DNA of 64,000 nucleotides from Flavobacterium potami. GTDB lineage: Bacteria; Bacteroidota; Bacteroidia; Flavobacteriales; Flavobacteriaceae. The stretch's first letter is position 1. Every line of letters starts with the position of its first letter. This document shows, in pieces, positions 53,046 through 62,332 of the stretch. The notes beneath the pieces are model-generated. The model made no database searches. It was not told where the DNA came from and was given only the letters and a program-made list of their open reading frames with translations. A program made the position numbers and the translations under genes. The stretch covers positions 248,001 to 312,000 of the forward strand of contig NZ_JAINUY010000007.1 in assembly GCF_020026915.1 (NCBI RefSeq). Reading direction: 5' to 3'.

Positions 53046-54798
53046 TAGGCAAAGAATTAAAAATCAAATCCAATCCTCCAGCAATTAAATGCGCGATTTC
53101 AGGACGTTTTTCTTTCAATTGATCCAAATGAACCAATACTTCTTGTAAAAGTTGTTTTTCGTCAGAATCTTTCAAAAGTTCAGCAATTTCAACGGATAAT
53201 AACCAGTCGTTTGCGTGATTGTTTTTTAGCTTTTCAAAAACAGATTGTAATTCAGTTTTAGGATTTTTATTATTTCGAATATCACGAACAAGTGCATATA
53301 AATGCTCCAGCTCGTCACGTTCTTCTGTATGTTTTGCTTTTATAGTTTTTGTTGAAGGAACGATATTGATTAAATCAAAACTATTGACATCGGCGGGACC
53401 AGAAAAAGCAGAAATCACTTTTTTACCAATTGCCATATCATAATTACCCCATTCTGGTTGGAATAAAATTGTTTCGCCATGCGTTACAGTACAATTTTTA
53501 AAACTGATTAAAATGATTTCCCCGTGAAGATTTCTTGAACCCGTAATAATTTCTCCTTCAACAATAATATTGCCTTCAAATTCAAGCGTTATTTTTTCTC
53601 CTTCAACAATACTGTAAGCTTGTAAGTCCTTCGGACTCATATCTTCAATTGCAAGATTAAATCCTTTCAGTTTCCCGATCGGACTTCCAAATCCGTGTGG
53701 ATGCGTTAAAGTTCCGTGCCCAACTAATTCTTTTTCGCGATAAGCCAAAGCCGTTTTTCCAGTTGTTTGAATATAAACAGGTTTTCCTTCTTCTTCAATT
53801 ACATTTGTAAAAACTCCTGAAATCTGTAAACCAGTACTCAATTCAATTGTCCCTAAAGCGTTCGATTGAATAAGCTTTTTAATTCCAGACAAACCTCCAG
53901 TTCTCAAAGCCATTTTATTAGCAAACTCTTCCAAAATCAAACTCAAATGAGAAAAAGTTGGCGTAACATAAAGTTGAGGTTGTAACTGTGTAATATCAAA
54001 ATTCTGATTGGCAGCTGAAATATCATAAGGAATTTTCTTCACATTGTCGGTCATACAATGAGCACTTTCACCAATTGAAGAAAGCAATCCAGCACCATAA
54101 ATTTTCGGATTCTCAACAGTTCCAATCAAACCATATTCAACAGTCCACCAATGCAGGTTTCTAATTTGAGCCATTTCAGATAGTTCACCCATATCGTTTT
54201 GTAAATCGGCAACCGCTTTTTCGGCTTCGTCGATTTTTTCTTGTGGTGTATCTTCGGCTTCTTTCAAAATAGAAAGCAAACGAATTGCTTCATACATTTG
54301 ATAATCTTTGTGAGATGAAATTGCTTTACATCCAATTTCACCAAAACGTCTCAAATATTCCGCATATTCAGGATTCGCAATAATAGGAGCATGGCCGGCA
54401 CCTTCATGAATAATATCTGGAGCCGGAGTATATTCAATATGCTCTAATTGTCGAATATCTGAAGCAATAACCAGAACATTGTAAGCCTGAAATTCCATAA
54501 AAGCATTTGGGGGAATAAAGCCATCAACGGCAACCGCAGCCCAGCCAATTTCGCTTAGAATTCGGTTCATCCCGTACATACTCGGAATAGAATCAACTTC
54601 GATTCCTGTTTTTCTTAAACCCTCCAAATAAGAATGATGTGCTACTTTAGAAAGATAATCTACATTTTTGCGCATCACATATCGCCAAACCGCTTGATTG
54701 ATAGGAGTGTAATCGCTATAATCTTGAGGTTTAATAAATTGCTGTAAATGCTTCGGCAATCGCTCTAATAACGGATTGGTTTCAATATTTGGATTCAT
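53026..54798 (-). CDS. Aromatic amino acid hydroxylase (phenylalanine 4-monooxygenase-like)
   Basis: A 590-residue iron- and tetrahydropterin-dependent hydroxylase. The catalytic domain (~20-340) carries the metal ligands HEGAGHAP (His131, His136) and the Glu in WWTVEYGLIG, plus VTPTFSHLSLILEEF. It would convert phenylalanine to tyrosine. About 250 residues follow that are absent from short bacterial enzymes but usual in long Bacteroidota members. The final residues (LPNLPQRH) are encoded by an intergenic word repeat, so the native end may have been altered. Monocistronic. Confidence 0.92.
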   Translation of the reverse strand: MNPNIETNPLLERLPKHLQQFIKPQDYSDYTPINQAVWRYVMRKNVDYLSKVAHHSYLEGLRKTGIEVDSIPSMYGMNRILSEIGWAAVAVDGFIPPNAFMEFQAYNVLVIASDIRQLEHIEYTPAPDIIHEGAGHAPIIANPEYAEYLRRFGEIGCKAISSHKDYQMYEAIRLLSILKEAEDTPQEKIDEAEKAVADLQNDMGELSEMAQIRNLHWWTVEYGLIGTVENPKIYGAGLLSSIGESAHCMTDNVKKIPYDISAANQNFDITQLQPQLYVTPTFSHLSLILEEFANKMALRTGGLSGIKKLIQSNALGTIELSTGLQISGVFTNVIEEEGKPVYIQTTGKTALAYREKELVGHGTLTHPHGFGSPIGKLKGFNLAIEDMSPKDLQAYSIVEGEKITLEFEGNIIVEGEIITGSRNLHGEIILISFKNCTVTHGETILFQPEWGNYDMAIGKKVISAFSGPADVNSFDLINIVPSTKTIKAKHTEERDELEHLYALVRDIRNNKNPKTELQSVFEKLKNNHANDWLLSVEIAELLKDSDEKQLLQEVLVHLDQLKEKRPEIAHLIAGGLDLIFNSLPNLPQRH

Positions 54799-54917
54799 TT
54801 CGAAAACGATGTAGATTAGATTGTAAAATTACGAATTTACAGCTCGATTTGGTATCGCTAATCGAAAATTTTTTATTCTAAAGATCCTTTTATTGCATTT
54901 TTGTAGATTTTGTACGT

Positions 54918-55328
54918 CTAAGATTTATTTCCCGAATTTCTTAATTCGTTTTCCGCATTCCTAAAATATTCAATTTTATGACTAAACATAAAAGCCATAT
55001 TGGTAGCACGCATTTTGGCTTCTTCAGTAATTGGACCTTCAAATTGCGAATCTATCGTGGAGTTAAAAATGGCAATCCAACGGTCAAAATGTGTTTTATC
55101 GACTGGTAATTGTTTGTGTGGAGGAAATGGAGTTCCTGAGTATGCGCGAACATCAAACAAAATAGTCTGCCAGAAATTATACATTTTTTGCAAGTGAGGT
55201 TCCCAGCGATCTTGAAGTTTGTCATTAAAAATTGGTCCAATCAAATCGTCTTTTCTTACGTTGCCATAAAAGCTGTCAACCATTTGTTTTATGTCTTCTA
55301 ATGTAGAAATATCTTTTAGAGCTGCCAT
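54918..55328 (-). CDS. Group III truncated hemoglobin
   Basis: A 136-residue protein from ATG 55328 (MAALKDISTLEDIKQMVDSF); a more upstream start at 55361 overlaps the promoter. Globin landmarks: VDSFYGNVRKDDLIGPIFND, W-based core, HLQKMYNFWQTILFD and the proximal-histidine segment PPHKQLPVDKTHFDRWIAIF. Group III truncated globins bind O2 or NO in the cytosol and are often placed in redox or NO defence; the role here is not shown. Monocistronic. Confidence 0.9.
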   Translation of the reverse strand: MAALKDISTLEDIKQMVDSFYGNVRKDDLIGPIFNDKLQDRWEPHLQKMYNFWQTILFDVRAYSGTPFPPHKQLPVDKTHFDRWIAIFNSTIDSQFEGPITEEAKMRATNMAFMFSHKIEYFRNAENELRNSGNKS

Positions 55329-55350
55329 TTTTTGTAATTTAAAGTAATTG

Positions 55351-55358
55351 CAAAAATA
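55351..55358 (-). promoter_or_regulatory. -7 box of the truncated hemoglobin gene
   Basis: TATTTTTG followed by CA on the minus strand, 22 bp before the ATG; no clear -33 TTG. Confidence 0.5.
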
Positions 55359-55361
55359 CAA

Positions 55362-55710
55362 TTTATCTTTCTTTGGCTTTCCTGATATTTATCATTAACC
55401 CTTTTATTTCCTCATAAAAAGACATTTTGTAAGGAATTGTAGTGGTTTTGTAATTTTTGATGAGTTATTTGGATTTTAACAGGTAAGTTTTTTATGATTT
55501 TTTATTTTTTAAAGTATTGATAATTAATTTTTTAAAAAACAAATGGATTAGTTTTTGTTATGCCAAAATTTTGAATTTGATGTGTATTTGTAAAGTATTC
55601 AAAATAAGAATATTGCAGAATTACTCATAATATTGTGGTGTTTTAGTAAAATAAAACTGAATAATTGAGAAAAAGAAAAACTAATTATCTAACCACAAAA
55701 ACCACAAAAG
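55362..55710. other. Intergenic region before the GH30 gene
   Basis: About 350 bp of AT-rich DNA with no credible ORF, repeat or terminator. Just before the ATG it reads AACCACAAAAACCACAAAAG, a short direct duplication. No clean promoter match was found. Confidence 0.5.
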
Positions 55711-58131
55711 ATGCACAAAACTACTCAAAAACCTACAAATCGGGTAAGTAAAGCGTTGAAACTACTTTTTTGTAGTTCGCTTTTATTTATGAACAGCTTA
55801 AATGCTCAGACGGTAACTCCTTGGATAACAAGTGGAGATCAATCTAAATTGCTACAACAGCAAGGAACGGTCAATTTCGGAGCCAATTCAGGAACAAATT
55901 CTTCGACAGTTACCGTAAATGCAGGAACAACTTATCAAACCATGGATGGCTTTGGTTATACCCTTACCGAAGGAAGCTGTGAGGTGATCTCGGGAATGGC
56001 GGCCACTCAACAAAATCAGTTATTGAATGATTTGTACAATCCTACAACAGGTTTAAATGCAAGCGTTGTCCGTATCAGTATTGCTGCTTCAGATTTAAGT
56101 AGTTCTTCTTATAGCTATAATGAAACTTCAGGCGATACGAATATGAACAATTTTAGTCTGAATGGACCTGATTTGACTTATTTAATTCCAATCATTAAAA
56201 AGATCCAGCAGATTAATCCAAATATCAAAATCTTGGCAACACCATGGTCAGCACCACGCTGGATGAAAACCAATGGTTCTTGGGTTGGAGGTTCACTTCA
56301 AACACAATATTATGCGGCTTACGCAAAATATTTTATCAAGTATTTTGATGCTATGAAAGCACAAGGTATTAATATTTGGGCAATTACACCACAAAATGAA
56401 CCAGAAAATCCAAATAATGAACCAAGTATGTTGATGAATTCAACAGAACAAAAGAATTTTATTAATCAGCAGCTTGGTCCACAAATGGCAGCGGCCGGAT
56501 ATGGAAATGTGAAAATCATCGCTTTTGATCATAACTGTGATAATCCAAATTATCCAATAGATGTTTTAAATAATAGTTCTTACGTTGATGGTGCGGCATT
56601 TCACTTGTATTTGGGAAACATTTCAAATATGTCAGTAGTAAAAACTCAAACAGGAAAAAATGTATATTTTACGGAACAATATACGGGTGCAGGAGGAAAT
56701 TTTGGAGGTGATTTTGGCTGGCATATGCAAAATGTAGTAATCGGAAGTACAACAAACTGGTCAAAAACAGTTTTAGAATGGAATGCTGCCAATAATTCAA
56801 GTTATGGACCACGTACTCCTGGCGGATGTACTACTTGTTTGGGAGCCATTACGGTTAATAACAGCACAAGTTACACGAGAAATGTAGCTTATTATATTAT
56901 TGGGCAAGTTTCAAAATTTGTAAAACCAGGAGCAGTAAGAATAGCTTCTTCAAGTACAAACGGCAGTATTTCTTCTGTTGCATTCAAAAATCCTGATGGT
57001 TCTACGGCTCTTGTTGTTTATAATTCTGGATCGTCAAATACAATAAAAGTGGTTTCTGGTTCTTCGGCATTTAATTATACAGTTCCGGCATCTTCTGCGG
57101 TGACATTTAATTGGGGAGCATCAAATCCAGTTGCAGTTACAGGAGTTAGTGTTAGTCCTACTTCTTCAACAATTACAGCTGGACAAACTCAGCAATTAAC
57201 GGCGACCGTTTCTCCAAATAATGCTACTAATACTGCTGTAAATTGGAGCTCAAGTAATACTTCTGTAGCAACGGTAAGCTCAAACGGATTGGTTACAGCG
57301 GTTTCTGCAGGAAATGCTACAATTACAGTTACAACTGTTGATGGAGCGAAAACTGCAACAAGTGCAATAACCGTAACAGCTGCAACAACTGGTTTTCCGG
57401 GATATTATAATATTATTTCAAGAAACAGTAACAAAGGTTTAGACGTTGCCGATAATTCTACCACGAGTGGAGGACGCATTCAGCAGTATGATATAACAAA
57501 TGGAGGCGGAAATAATCAGCGTTGGAAATTTGTTTCTGCTGGAAATGGCAATTATTACATTATAGTAAAATCAACAGGAATGTATTTGGCTGTTGAAAAT
57601 AACGGAACAGGAGACGGACTAAAAGTGCAACAAAAGTCTTTTTCAACCTCAAACGAATTTAAATGGACCATTACAAGTCTTGGCTCTGGATATTATAAAG
57701 TGATAAATGTAAACAGTGGAAAATCACTTGACGTAGAAGGTGTTTCTACAGCAAACGGAGCCAATATTCAGGTTTGGGCATACACAGGTGGACTTAATCA
57801 ACAATGGCAATTTGTTCAGGTTGAAAGTTCTACAACTACCGCAAAAAGCACTTTGGCAGTGCAAGAAATTCCAGTTGAGAATGCGAGTTCAAACGATATG
57901 ACCATTTTTGTTGATCAGACCAACAATCATTTGAAAATTGAGACCAATCGTGAAGGAAGTTCTGATGTTCAGATATTTAATGTAACGGGACAGCCGGTTT
58001 TAAAAAAGAATGTAAATTTTGTAAAAGGCAATCAGTCGGAAATAGAGATTTCCAAACTGCCGAAAGGAATTTATATTGTAAAAGTAAATGATAGTCAGGG
58101 TTCTTATTCCAAAAAGATAATAAAACAATAA
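55711..58131 (+). CDS. Secreted GH30 glycosidase with Ig-like, ricin-type and T9SS domains
   Basis: An 806-residue exported enzyme. Signal peptide ~1-32 (ending LNAQ). GH30 domain ~60-465: acid/base E230 in ITPQNEPEN and nucleophile E322 in VYFTEQYTG, with HLYLG and LEWNAANNSSYGP also typical of glucosylceramidase-like members. A BIG2 Ig-like domain follows (~475-555, VSVSPTSSTITAGQTQQLTA). Then a ricin-type lectin module (~560-705, three QxW-like repeats, last NQQWQFV). The end is a type IX sorting tail (~730-806, IFNVTGQPVLKK, LPKGIYIVKV). It likely hydrolyses beta-linked glycans at the cell surface or outside. Confidence 0.92.
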   Translation: MHKTTQKPTNRVSKALKLLFCSSLLFMNSLNAQTVTPWITSGDQSKLLQQQGTVNFGANSGTNSSTVTVNAGTTYQTMDGFGYTLTEGSCEVISGMAATQQNQLLNDLYNPTTGLNASVVRISIAASDLSSSSYSYNETSGDTNMNNFSLNGPDLTYLIPIIKKIQQINPNIKILATPWSAPRWMKTNGSWVGGSLQTQYYAAYAKYFIKYFDAMKAQGINIWAITPQNEPENPNNEPSMLMNSTEQKNFINQQLGPQMAAAGYGNVKIIAFDHNCDNPNYPIDVLNNSSYVDGAAFHLYLGNISNMSVVKTQTGKNVYFTEQYTGAGGNFGGDFGWHMQNVVIGSTTNWSKTVLEWNAANNSSYGPRTPGGCTTCLGAITVNNSTSYTRNVAYYIIGQVSKFVKPGAVRIASSSTNGSISSVAFKNPDGSTALVVYNSGSSNTIKVVSGSSAFNYTVPASSAVTFNWGASNPVAVTGVSVSPTSSTITAGQTQQLTATVSPNNATNTAVNWSSSNTSVATVSSNGLVTAVSAGNATITVTTVDGAKTATSAITVTAATTGFPGYYNIISRNSNKGLDVADNSTTSGGRIQQYDITNGGGNNQRWKFVSAGNGNYYIIVKSTGMYLAVENNGTGDGLKVQQKSFSTSNEFKWTITSLGSGYYKVINVNSGKSLDVEGVSTANGANIQVWAYTGGLNQQWQFVQVESSTTTAKSTLAVQEIPVENASSNDMTIFVDQTNNHLKIETNREGSSDVQIFNVTGQPVLKKNVNFVKGNQSEIEISKLPKGIYIVKVNDSQGSYSKKIIKQ

Positions 58132-58215
58132 ATAAATGTCAGATTCAAATTAGTAATTTTTTATTGGATTTTAAAAGGCTGTCATTCCATCTGACAGCCT
58201 TTTTGTTTTTATCGA

Positions 58216-59460
58216 TTAACCTATAAGTTGTGTAAACAAATCCTGATTATCATTTAAATATTGAAACTCAAATCCATTTTCTGTCATTTTTAATTTGATT
58301 GGCATAATGTCATTTTTGTTTTTCAATTCTAAACCTACTACTACAGAACCTACTTCGCGACTGTTTTTCTTTGCAAATTGAAAATAGGTAATGTCATCGT
58401 CTGGACCTAAAATATTATTTACAAATTCTTTTAAAGCTCCGGGGCGCTGTGGAAACTGAATCATAAAATAATGCATCAAACCTTCATAAAGCAGTGAGCG
58501 TTCTTTGATTTCAGCAGTTCTTTCAATATCATTATTACTTCCGCTTACAATGCAAACTACATTTTTTCCTTTTATTTTTTCCTTGTAAAAATCCAAAGCA
58601 GCAATTGTTAAAGCACCTGCTGGTTCAACTACCATTGCTTCTTCATTATACAAACGTAAAATTGTTGTACATACTTTTCCTTCGGGAACCAGAATAATAT
58701 CTTCTAAATTATAACGGCAGATTTCGAAAGTTTTATTGCCAACTTGTTTTACAGCTGCGCCATCCACAAATTTGTCAATTGTTTTCAAGGCTGTATTCTG
58801 ATTTTCTTCAATCGAAGTTTTCATTGAAGGAGCACCTTTAGGCTCAACACCAATGATTTTGGTTGTTGGACTTAAGTGTTTAAAAACTTCAGACAATCCC
58901 GAAGCCAATCCGCCGCCGCCAATTGGAACAAAAACATAATCAATAGGTTCTTTAAAACTTTCCAGAATTTCTAAACCAACAGTTCCTTGTCCGGCAATTA
59001 CTTTTTCATCATCAAAAGGATGAATAAAGGTTTTATGATTTTTAATGGCATCTGCCGTTGCAGATGCATAAGCATCATCAAAAGTATCTCCAGTTAAAAC
59101 AATTTCTACAAACGATTTTCCGAATAACTGAACTTGCTTTACTTTTTGTTTTGGCGTGGTTTTGGGCATGTAAATTTTTCCATTAATCTTCAGAAGATTA
59201 CAAGAATAAGCGACACCTTGCGCATGATTTCCTGCACTGGCACAGACAATTCCGTTTGTTTTTTCTTTTTCGTTTAACGAAGAAATCTTATTATATGCGC
59301 CTCGAATTTTATACGAACGAACAATTTGTAAATCTTCTCTTTTTAATAAAATAGTAGATTCAAATTCGTCTGAAAGATTAAGGTTTTGAGTTAAAGGCGT
59401 AGCCGCAACTACATCTTCTAATTGCTTTTTTGCGTTAAGTACTTCGTTAAATAGATCCAT
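58216..59460 (-). CDS. ilvA: Threonine ammonia-lyase (biosynthetic)
   Basis: A 414-residue PLP enzyme from ATG 59460 (MDLFNEVLNAKKQLEDVVAA); an upstream GTG (59481) lies within a repeat and is rejected. The PLP lysine is in RSYKIRGAYNK, the phosphate-binding loop in GGGGLASGL, with SAGNHAQGVAY also typical. A single ACT-like regulatory domain closes the protein (~325-410). It deaminates threonine to 2-oxobutanoate, the first step of isoleucine synthesis. The isoleucine-rich leader, hairpins and terminator directly upstream indicate attenuation by isoleucine supply. Confidence 0.95.
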   Translation of the reverse strand: MDLFNEVLNAKKQLEDVVAATPLTQNLNLSDEFESTILLKREDLQIVRSYKIRGAYNKISSLNEKEKTNGIVCASAGNHAQGVAYSCNLLKINGKIYMPKTTPKQKVKQVQLFGKSFVEIVLTGDTFDDAYASATADAIKNHKTFIHPFDDEKVIAGQGTVGLEILESFKEPIDYVFVPIGGGGLASGLSEVFKHLSPTTKIIGVEPKGAPSMKTSIEENQNTALKTIDKFVDGAAVKQVGNKTFEICRYNLEDIILVPEGKVCTTILRLYNEEAMVVEPAGALTIAALDFYKEKIKGKNVVCIVSGSNNDIERTAEIKERSLLYEGLMHYFMIQFPQRPGALKEFVNNILGPDDDITYFQFAKKNSREVGSVVVGLELKNKNDIMPIKLKMTENGFEFQYLNDNQDLFTQLIG

Positions 59461-59474
59461 CGTTTTTAGTTTTT

Positions 59475-59548
59475 TTGCCACGAATTACACGAATTAGCAC
59501 TAATTTTTAAAGAAATTAATTCGTGTAATTTTGTGCAATTCGTGGCAA
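59475..59548. repeat. CACGAATT inverted repeat between attenuator and ilvA
   Basis: TTGCCACGAATTACACGAATTA-type left arm (59475 onward) and TAATTCGTGTAATTTTGTGC... right arm ending CGTGGCAA. Same words as 52032-52153. It lies in the ilvA 5' UTR and could fold there. Confidence 0.65.
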
Positions 59549-59584
59549 TATTAAAAAATAAAAAACCTCCCAATTGGGAGGTTT
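59548..59584 (-). terminator. ilvA attenuator terminator
   Basis: Minus-strand stem AAACCTCCC / GGGAGGTTT around AATT (59584-59563), followed by TTTATTTTTT. It lies after the leader peptide and before ilvA, so it stops transcription unless the antiterminator forms. Confidence 0.85.
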
Positions 59585-59644
59585 CTATATATTATATTTG
59601 ATATACTTATATAACACCTCGCCATTATTGCTGAATTGCAATAA
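59576..59644 (-). promoter_or_regulatory. Pause and antiterminator elements of the ilvA attenuator
   Basis: Pause hairpin TTATTGC-AATTCA-GCAATAA (59644-59625) overlaps the last leader codons. GAGGT (59620-59616) just after the leader stop can instead pair with ACCTC (59582-59578) in the 5' arm of the terminator, giving a competing antiterminator with AT pairs inside. Confidence 0.6.
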
Positions 59645-59684
59645 TGCTAATAATAGCGATAATAATGTTATTAAAGTTTTTCAT
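59625..59684 (-). CDS. Isoleucine-rich leader peptide of ilvA
   Basis: ATG at 59684 opens a 19-codon ORF, MKNFNNIIIAIISIIAIQQ, with 8 isoleucine codons (seven ATT, one ATC). It sits about 20 nt after a -7 box, ends within a pause hairpin, and is followed by a terminator and ilvA. This is the layout of a classical transcription-attenuation leader: slow translation at Ile codons when isoleucine is scarce would favour the antiterminator and ilvA expression. Too short for standard gene callers. Confidence 0.85.
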   Translation of the reverse strand: MKNFNNIIIAIISIIAIQQ

Positions 59685-59703
59685 TTTTTAGCTGAATGAA
59701 TAG

Positions 59704-59735
59704 CAAATGTAATTAATTATTTAAAAAGAATTCAA
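59704..59735 (-). promoter_or_regulatory. Promoter of the ilvA leader transcript
   Basis: Minus strand TTG (59735-59733), 21-nt spacer, TACATTTG (59711-59704), 20 bp before the leader ATG. Confidence 0.75.
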
Positions 59736-59782
59736 TAACTGGTTTCAGTTTTTTTGTGGAAACTGAAAACCGAGACTGAAAA

Positions 59783-60322
59783 CTATTTTTTAACAGGCGG
59801 ATATTGCGCTAAAATTTTGTTTACGAACTCCGCTATTTTCTGATCCTTTTTATCGATATTTCTAGTCAAAGTTCCCTGACCTTCACCTTGCCAAATCATT
59901 TCTTTCTTTTTAGCATCAATCAAATCGATGTATAGAGTTCCTTCAGTCGAAGTCGAAACAGTAGTTTGGTTTCCTCCGTACATCATCCACGGATTCCAAC
60001 CCCAGCCCCAGCCGTAACCCCATCCGGCACTAAATTGGTTTACATTTACTTGTTCTCTAGATTTGGTAAAAATATTTACCAACAAATCAGGATTCTCACT
60101 TTTAGTAAGACCTTTGGCTTGCATTTCAGCATCGATTGCTTTCAGAATACGTCTTTTATCCAAATCAGAAATTTCCACTTTATCAATTCCTGGCTTAAAG
60201 AAAGCGTAAGTTTTGTAAGGCGCAAAATCGACAGTTTTGTCGTAGTCAGAATATACAGTAACAGTGCTGCATGAGCTAAGAATTAACAGCAGCAAAATCG
60301 GAACTAATTTGAATGTTTTCAT
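59783..60322 (-). CDS. DUF4136 lipoprotein
   Basis: A 179-residue lipoprotein: signal peptide with lipobox LLLILSSCSTV (Cys ~18) and a DUF4136 domain (~22-175). Family strings are VYSDYDKTVDFAPYKTYAFF, KRRILKAIDAEMQAKGLTKSENPDLLVNI and LYIDLIDAKKKEMIWQGEGQGTL. A Gly/Trp-rich loop (GWGYGWGWGWNPWMMYGG) sits at ~100-117. Function unknown; it is anchored in the outer or inner membrane facing the periplasm. Same strand downstream of hutU, 33 bp apart from that gene's end. Confidence 0.9.
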   Translation of the reverse strand: MKTFKLVPILLLLILSSCSTVTVYSDYDKTVDFAPYKTYAFFKPGIDKVEISDLDKRRILKAIDAEMQAKGLTKSENPDLLVNIFTKSREQVNVNQFSAGWGYGWGWGWNPWMMYGGNQTTVSTSTEGTLYIDLIDAKKKEMIWQGEGQGTLTRNIDKKDQKIAEFVNKILAQYPPVKK

Positions 60323-60355
60323 ATTATTGGAAATTTAATGTTCTCATTTTATTGT

Positions 60356-62332
60356 TTAAAGCAAACCTTCATCTACAAAATTAGGCAAAGTTACTTTTAG
60401 TAAAGGCTCAACTTCCATTGCTCTTTTTATGGCAAAAACAGCACCTTCATTTCGGGCCCAGCTTCTTCTTGAAATTCCGTTGTTAACATCCCAGAAAAGC
60501 ATTGATGCTAAACGCTTTGAAGCTTCAGTAGAACCATCAAGAACCATACCAAATCCGCCATTTATAACCTCTCCCCAGCCAACTCCGCCACCGTTATGGA
60601 TTGAAACCCAAGTTGCTCCTCTAAAACTATCTCCAATTACGTTATGAATCGCCATATCGGCTGTAAAGCGAGATCCGTCATAAATATTTGAAGTTTCTCT
60701 GTATGGCGAATCGGTTCCAGAAACGTCATGATGATCGCGTCCTAAAACCACAGCGCCAATTTCGCCTTTTGCAATCGCCTGATTAAAAGCTTCTGCAATT
60801 TTGATTCTTCCCTCTGCATCAGCATACAAAATACGAGCTTGTGAGCCTACAACCAGTTTGTTTTCTTGCGCGCCTTTGATCCATTTAATGTTGTCCTGCA
60901 TTTGTTGCTGAATTTCATTTGGAGCAGTTTCGGCCATTTTTTCTAAAACTTCGCAAGCAATTGCATCCGTTTTTAATAAATCTTCCGGTTTTCCAGAAGT
61001 ACAAACCCAACGGAAAGGCCCAAATCCATAATCGAAACACATTGGTCCCATAATATCCTGAACATAACTCGGATATTTAAAATCAATATTATTCTCTGCC
61101 ATAACATCAGCTCCTGCGCGAGAAGCTTCTAATAAAAAAGCATTTCCATAATCGAAAAAGTACGTTCCTTTTGTAGTATGTTTGTTGATAGCATCTGCAT
61201 GACGACGTAAACTTTCCTGAACTTTTTCTTTAAATAAATCCGGATTTTCAGCCATCATTTTATTAGCCTCTTCAAACGAAATCCCAACCGGATAATAACC
61301 TCCAGCCCAAGGATTATGAAGCGAAGTCTGATCTGAACCTAAATCAATTTTGATATTTTCCTGATCGAAACGTTCCCAAACATCAACCACATTTCCTAAA
61401 TAAGCAATCGAAACGGTTTCTTTTTTTGCTTTCGCCGAAGCGACTCTCGCAACCAATTCGTCAGTAGAAGTTACCACTTCATTAATCCATCCTTGTTCGT
61501 GACGGATTTTAGTAATCTTCGGATTTACTTCGGCGCAGACAGTAATACAACCCGCGATATTTCCGGCTTTTGGCTGTGCACCTGACATTCCGCCCAATCC
61601 AGAAGTTACGAATAAATTGCCTTCTGGATTTTGTTTTATTTTTCGGAAACCGTTTAAAACCGTAATCGTAGTTCCGTGTACAATTCCCTGCGGACCAATA
61701 TACATATAACTTCCTGCCGTCATTTGTCCGTATTGCGAAACTCCAAGAGCATTCATTTTTTCCCAATCGTCAGGTTTAGAATAATTTGGGATTACCATTC
61801 CGTTTGTAACCACAACTCTTGGCGCTTCTTTATGAGAAGGAAATAATCCCATTGGATGTCCAGAATACATAGTTAAAGTCTGCTCATCTGTCATTTCAGA
61901 CAAATATTGCATCGTTAATAAATATTGCGCCCAGTTTTGAAAAACTGCTCCGTTTCCGCCATACGTAATCAATTCATGTGGGTGTTGCGCTACAGCATAA
62001 TCCAGATTGTTCTGAATCATGTGCATAATCGCTTTTGCCTGCAATGATTTTCCTGGATATTCGTCAATTGGTCTTGCGTACATTTTATAATCCGGACGAA
62101 GACGATACATATAAATTCGGCCGTAAGTTTCTAATTCTTCTGAAAATTCAGGAAGTAACTCGGCGTGGTGTTTTGGATTAAAATAACGCAAAGCATTTTT
62201 CAACGCCAGCTTTTTTTCTTCTGCCGAAAGAATTTCTTTTCGTTTCGGAGCATGATTAATAGCCGGATCGTAAGCCTGCTTTTGAGGTAATATAGAAGGT
62301 ATTCCTTGTTGTATTTGTTCTTTGAAAGTCAT
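60356..62332 (-). CDS. hutU: Urocanate hydratase
   Basis: A 658-residue urocanase starting at ATG 62332 (MTFKEQIQQGIPSILPQKQA). In-frame codons further upstream come from word repeats and the palindrome cluster and are not family sequence. Landmarks: TYGGNGAVFQNWAQYLLTMQYL, MYSGHPMGLFPS, GLGGMSGAQPKAGNIAGC and HNGGGVGWGEVINGGFGM. It is longer than the ~555-residue proteobacterial enzyme, as is usual in Bacteroidota. It converts urocanate to imidazolone propionate in histidine breakdown using tightly bound NAD. No other hut genes are in the window. Confidence 0.95.
   Translation of the reverse strand: MTFKEQIQQGIPSILPQKQAYDPAINHAPKRKEILSAEEKKLALKNALRYFNPKHHAELLPEFSEELETYGRIYMYRLRPDYKMYARPIDEYPGKSLQAKAIMHMIQNNLDYAVAQHPHELITYGGNGAVFQNWAQYLLTMQYLSEMTDEQTLTMYSGHPMGLFPSHKEAPRVVVTNGMVIPNYSKPDDWEKMNALGVSQYGQMTAGSYMYIGPQGIVHGTTITVLNGFRKIKQNPEGNLFVTSGLGGMSGAQPKAGNIAGCITVCAEVNPKITKIRHEQGWINEVVTSTDELVARVASAKAKKETVSIAYLGNVVDVWERFDQENIKIDLGSDQTSLHNPWAGGYYPVGISFEEANKMMAENPDLFKEKVQESLRRHADAINKHTTKGTYFFDYGNAFLLEASRAGADVMAENNIDFKYPSYVQDIMGPMCFDYGFGPFRWVCTSGKPEDLLKTDAIACEVLEKMAETAPNEIQQQMQDNIKWIKGAQENKLVVGSQARILYADAEGRIKIAEAFNQAIAKGEIGAVVLGRDHHDVSGTDSPYRETSNIYDGSRFTADMAIHNVIGDSFRGATWVSIHNGGGVGWGEVINGGFGMVLDGSTEASKRLASMLFWDVNNGISRRSWARNEGAVFAIKRAMEVEPLLKVTLPNFVDEGLL

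Noticed and set aside
59461..59481. GTG start for ilvA
   Set aside because: Seven codons inside the CACGAATT repeat; MDLFNEVLNAK at 59460 is the family-like start.
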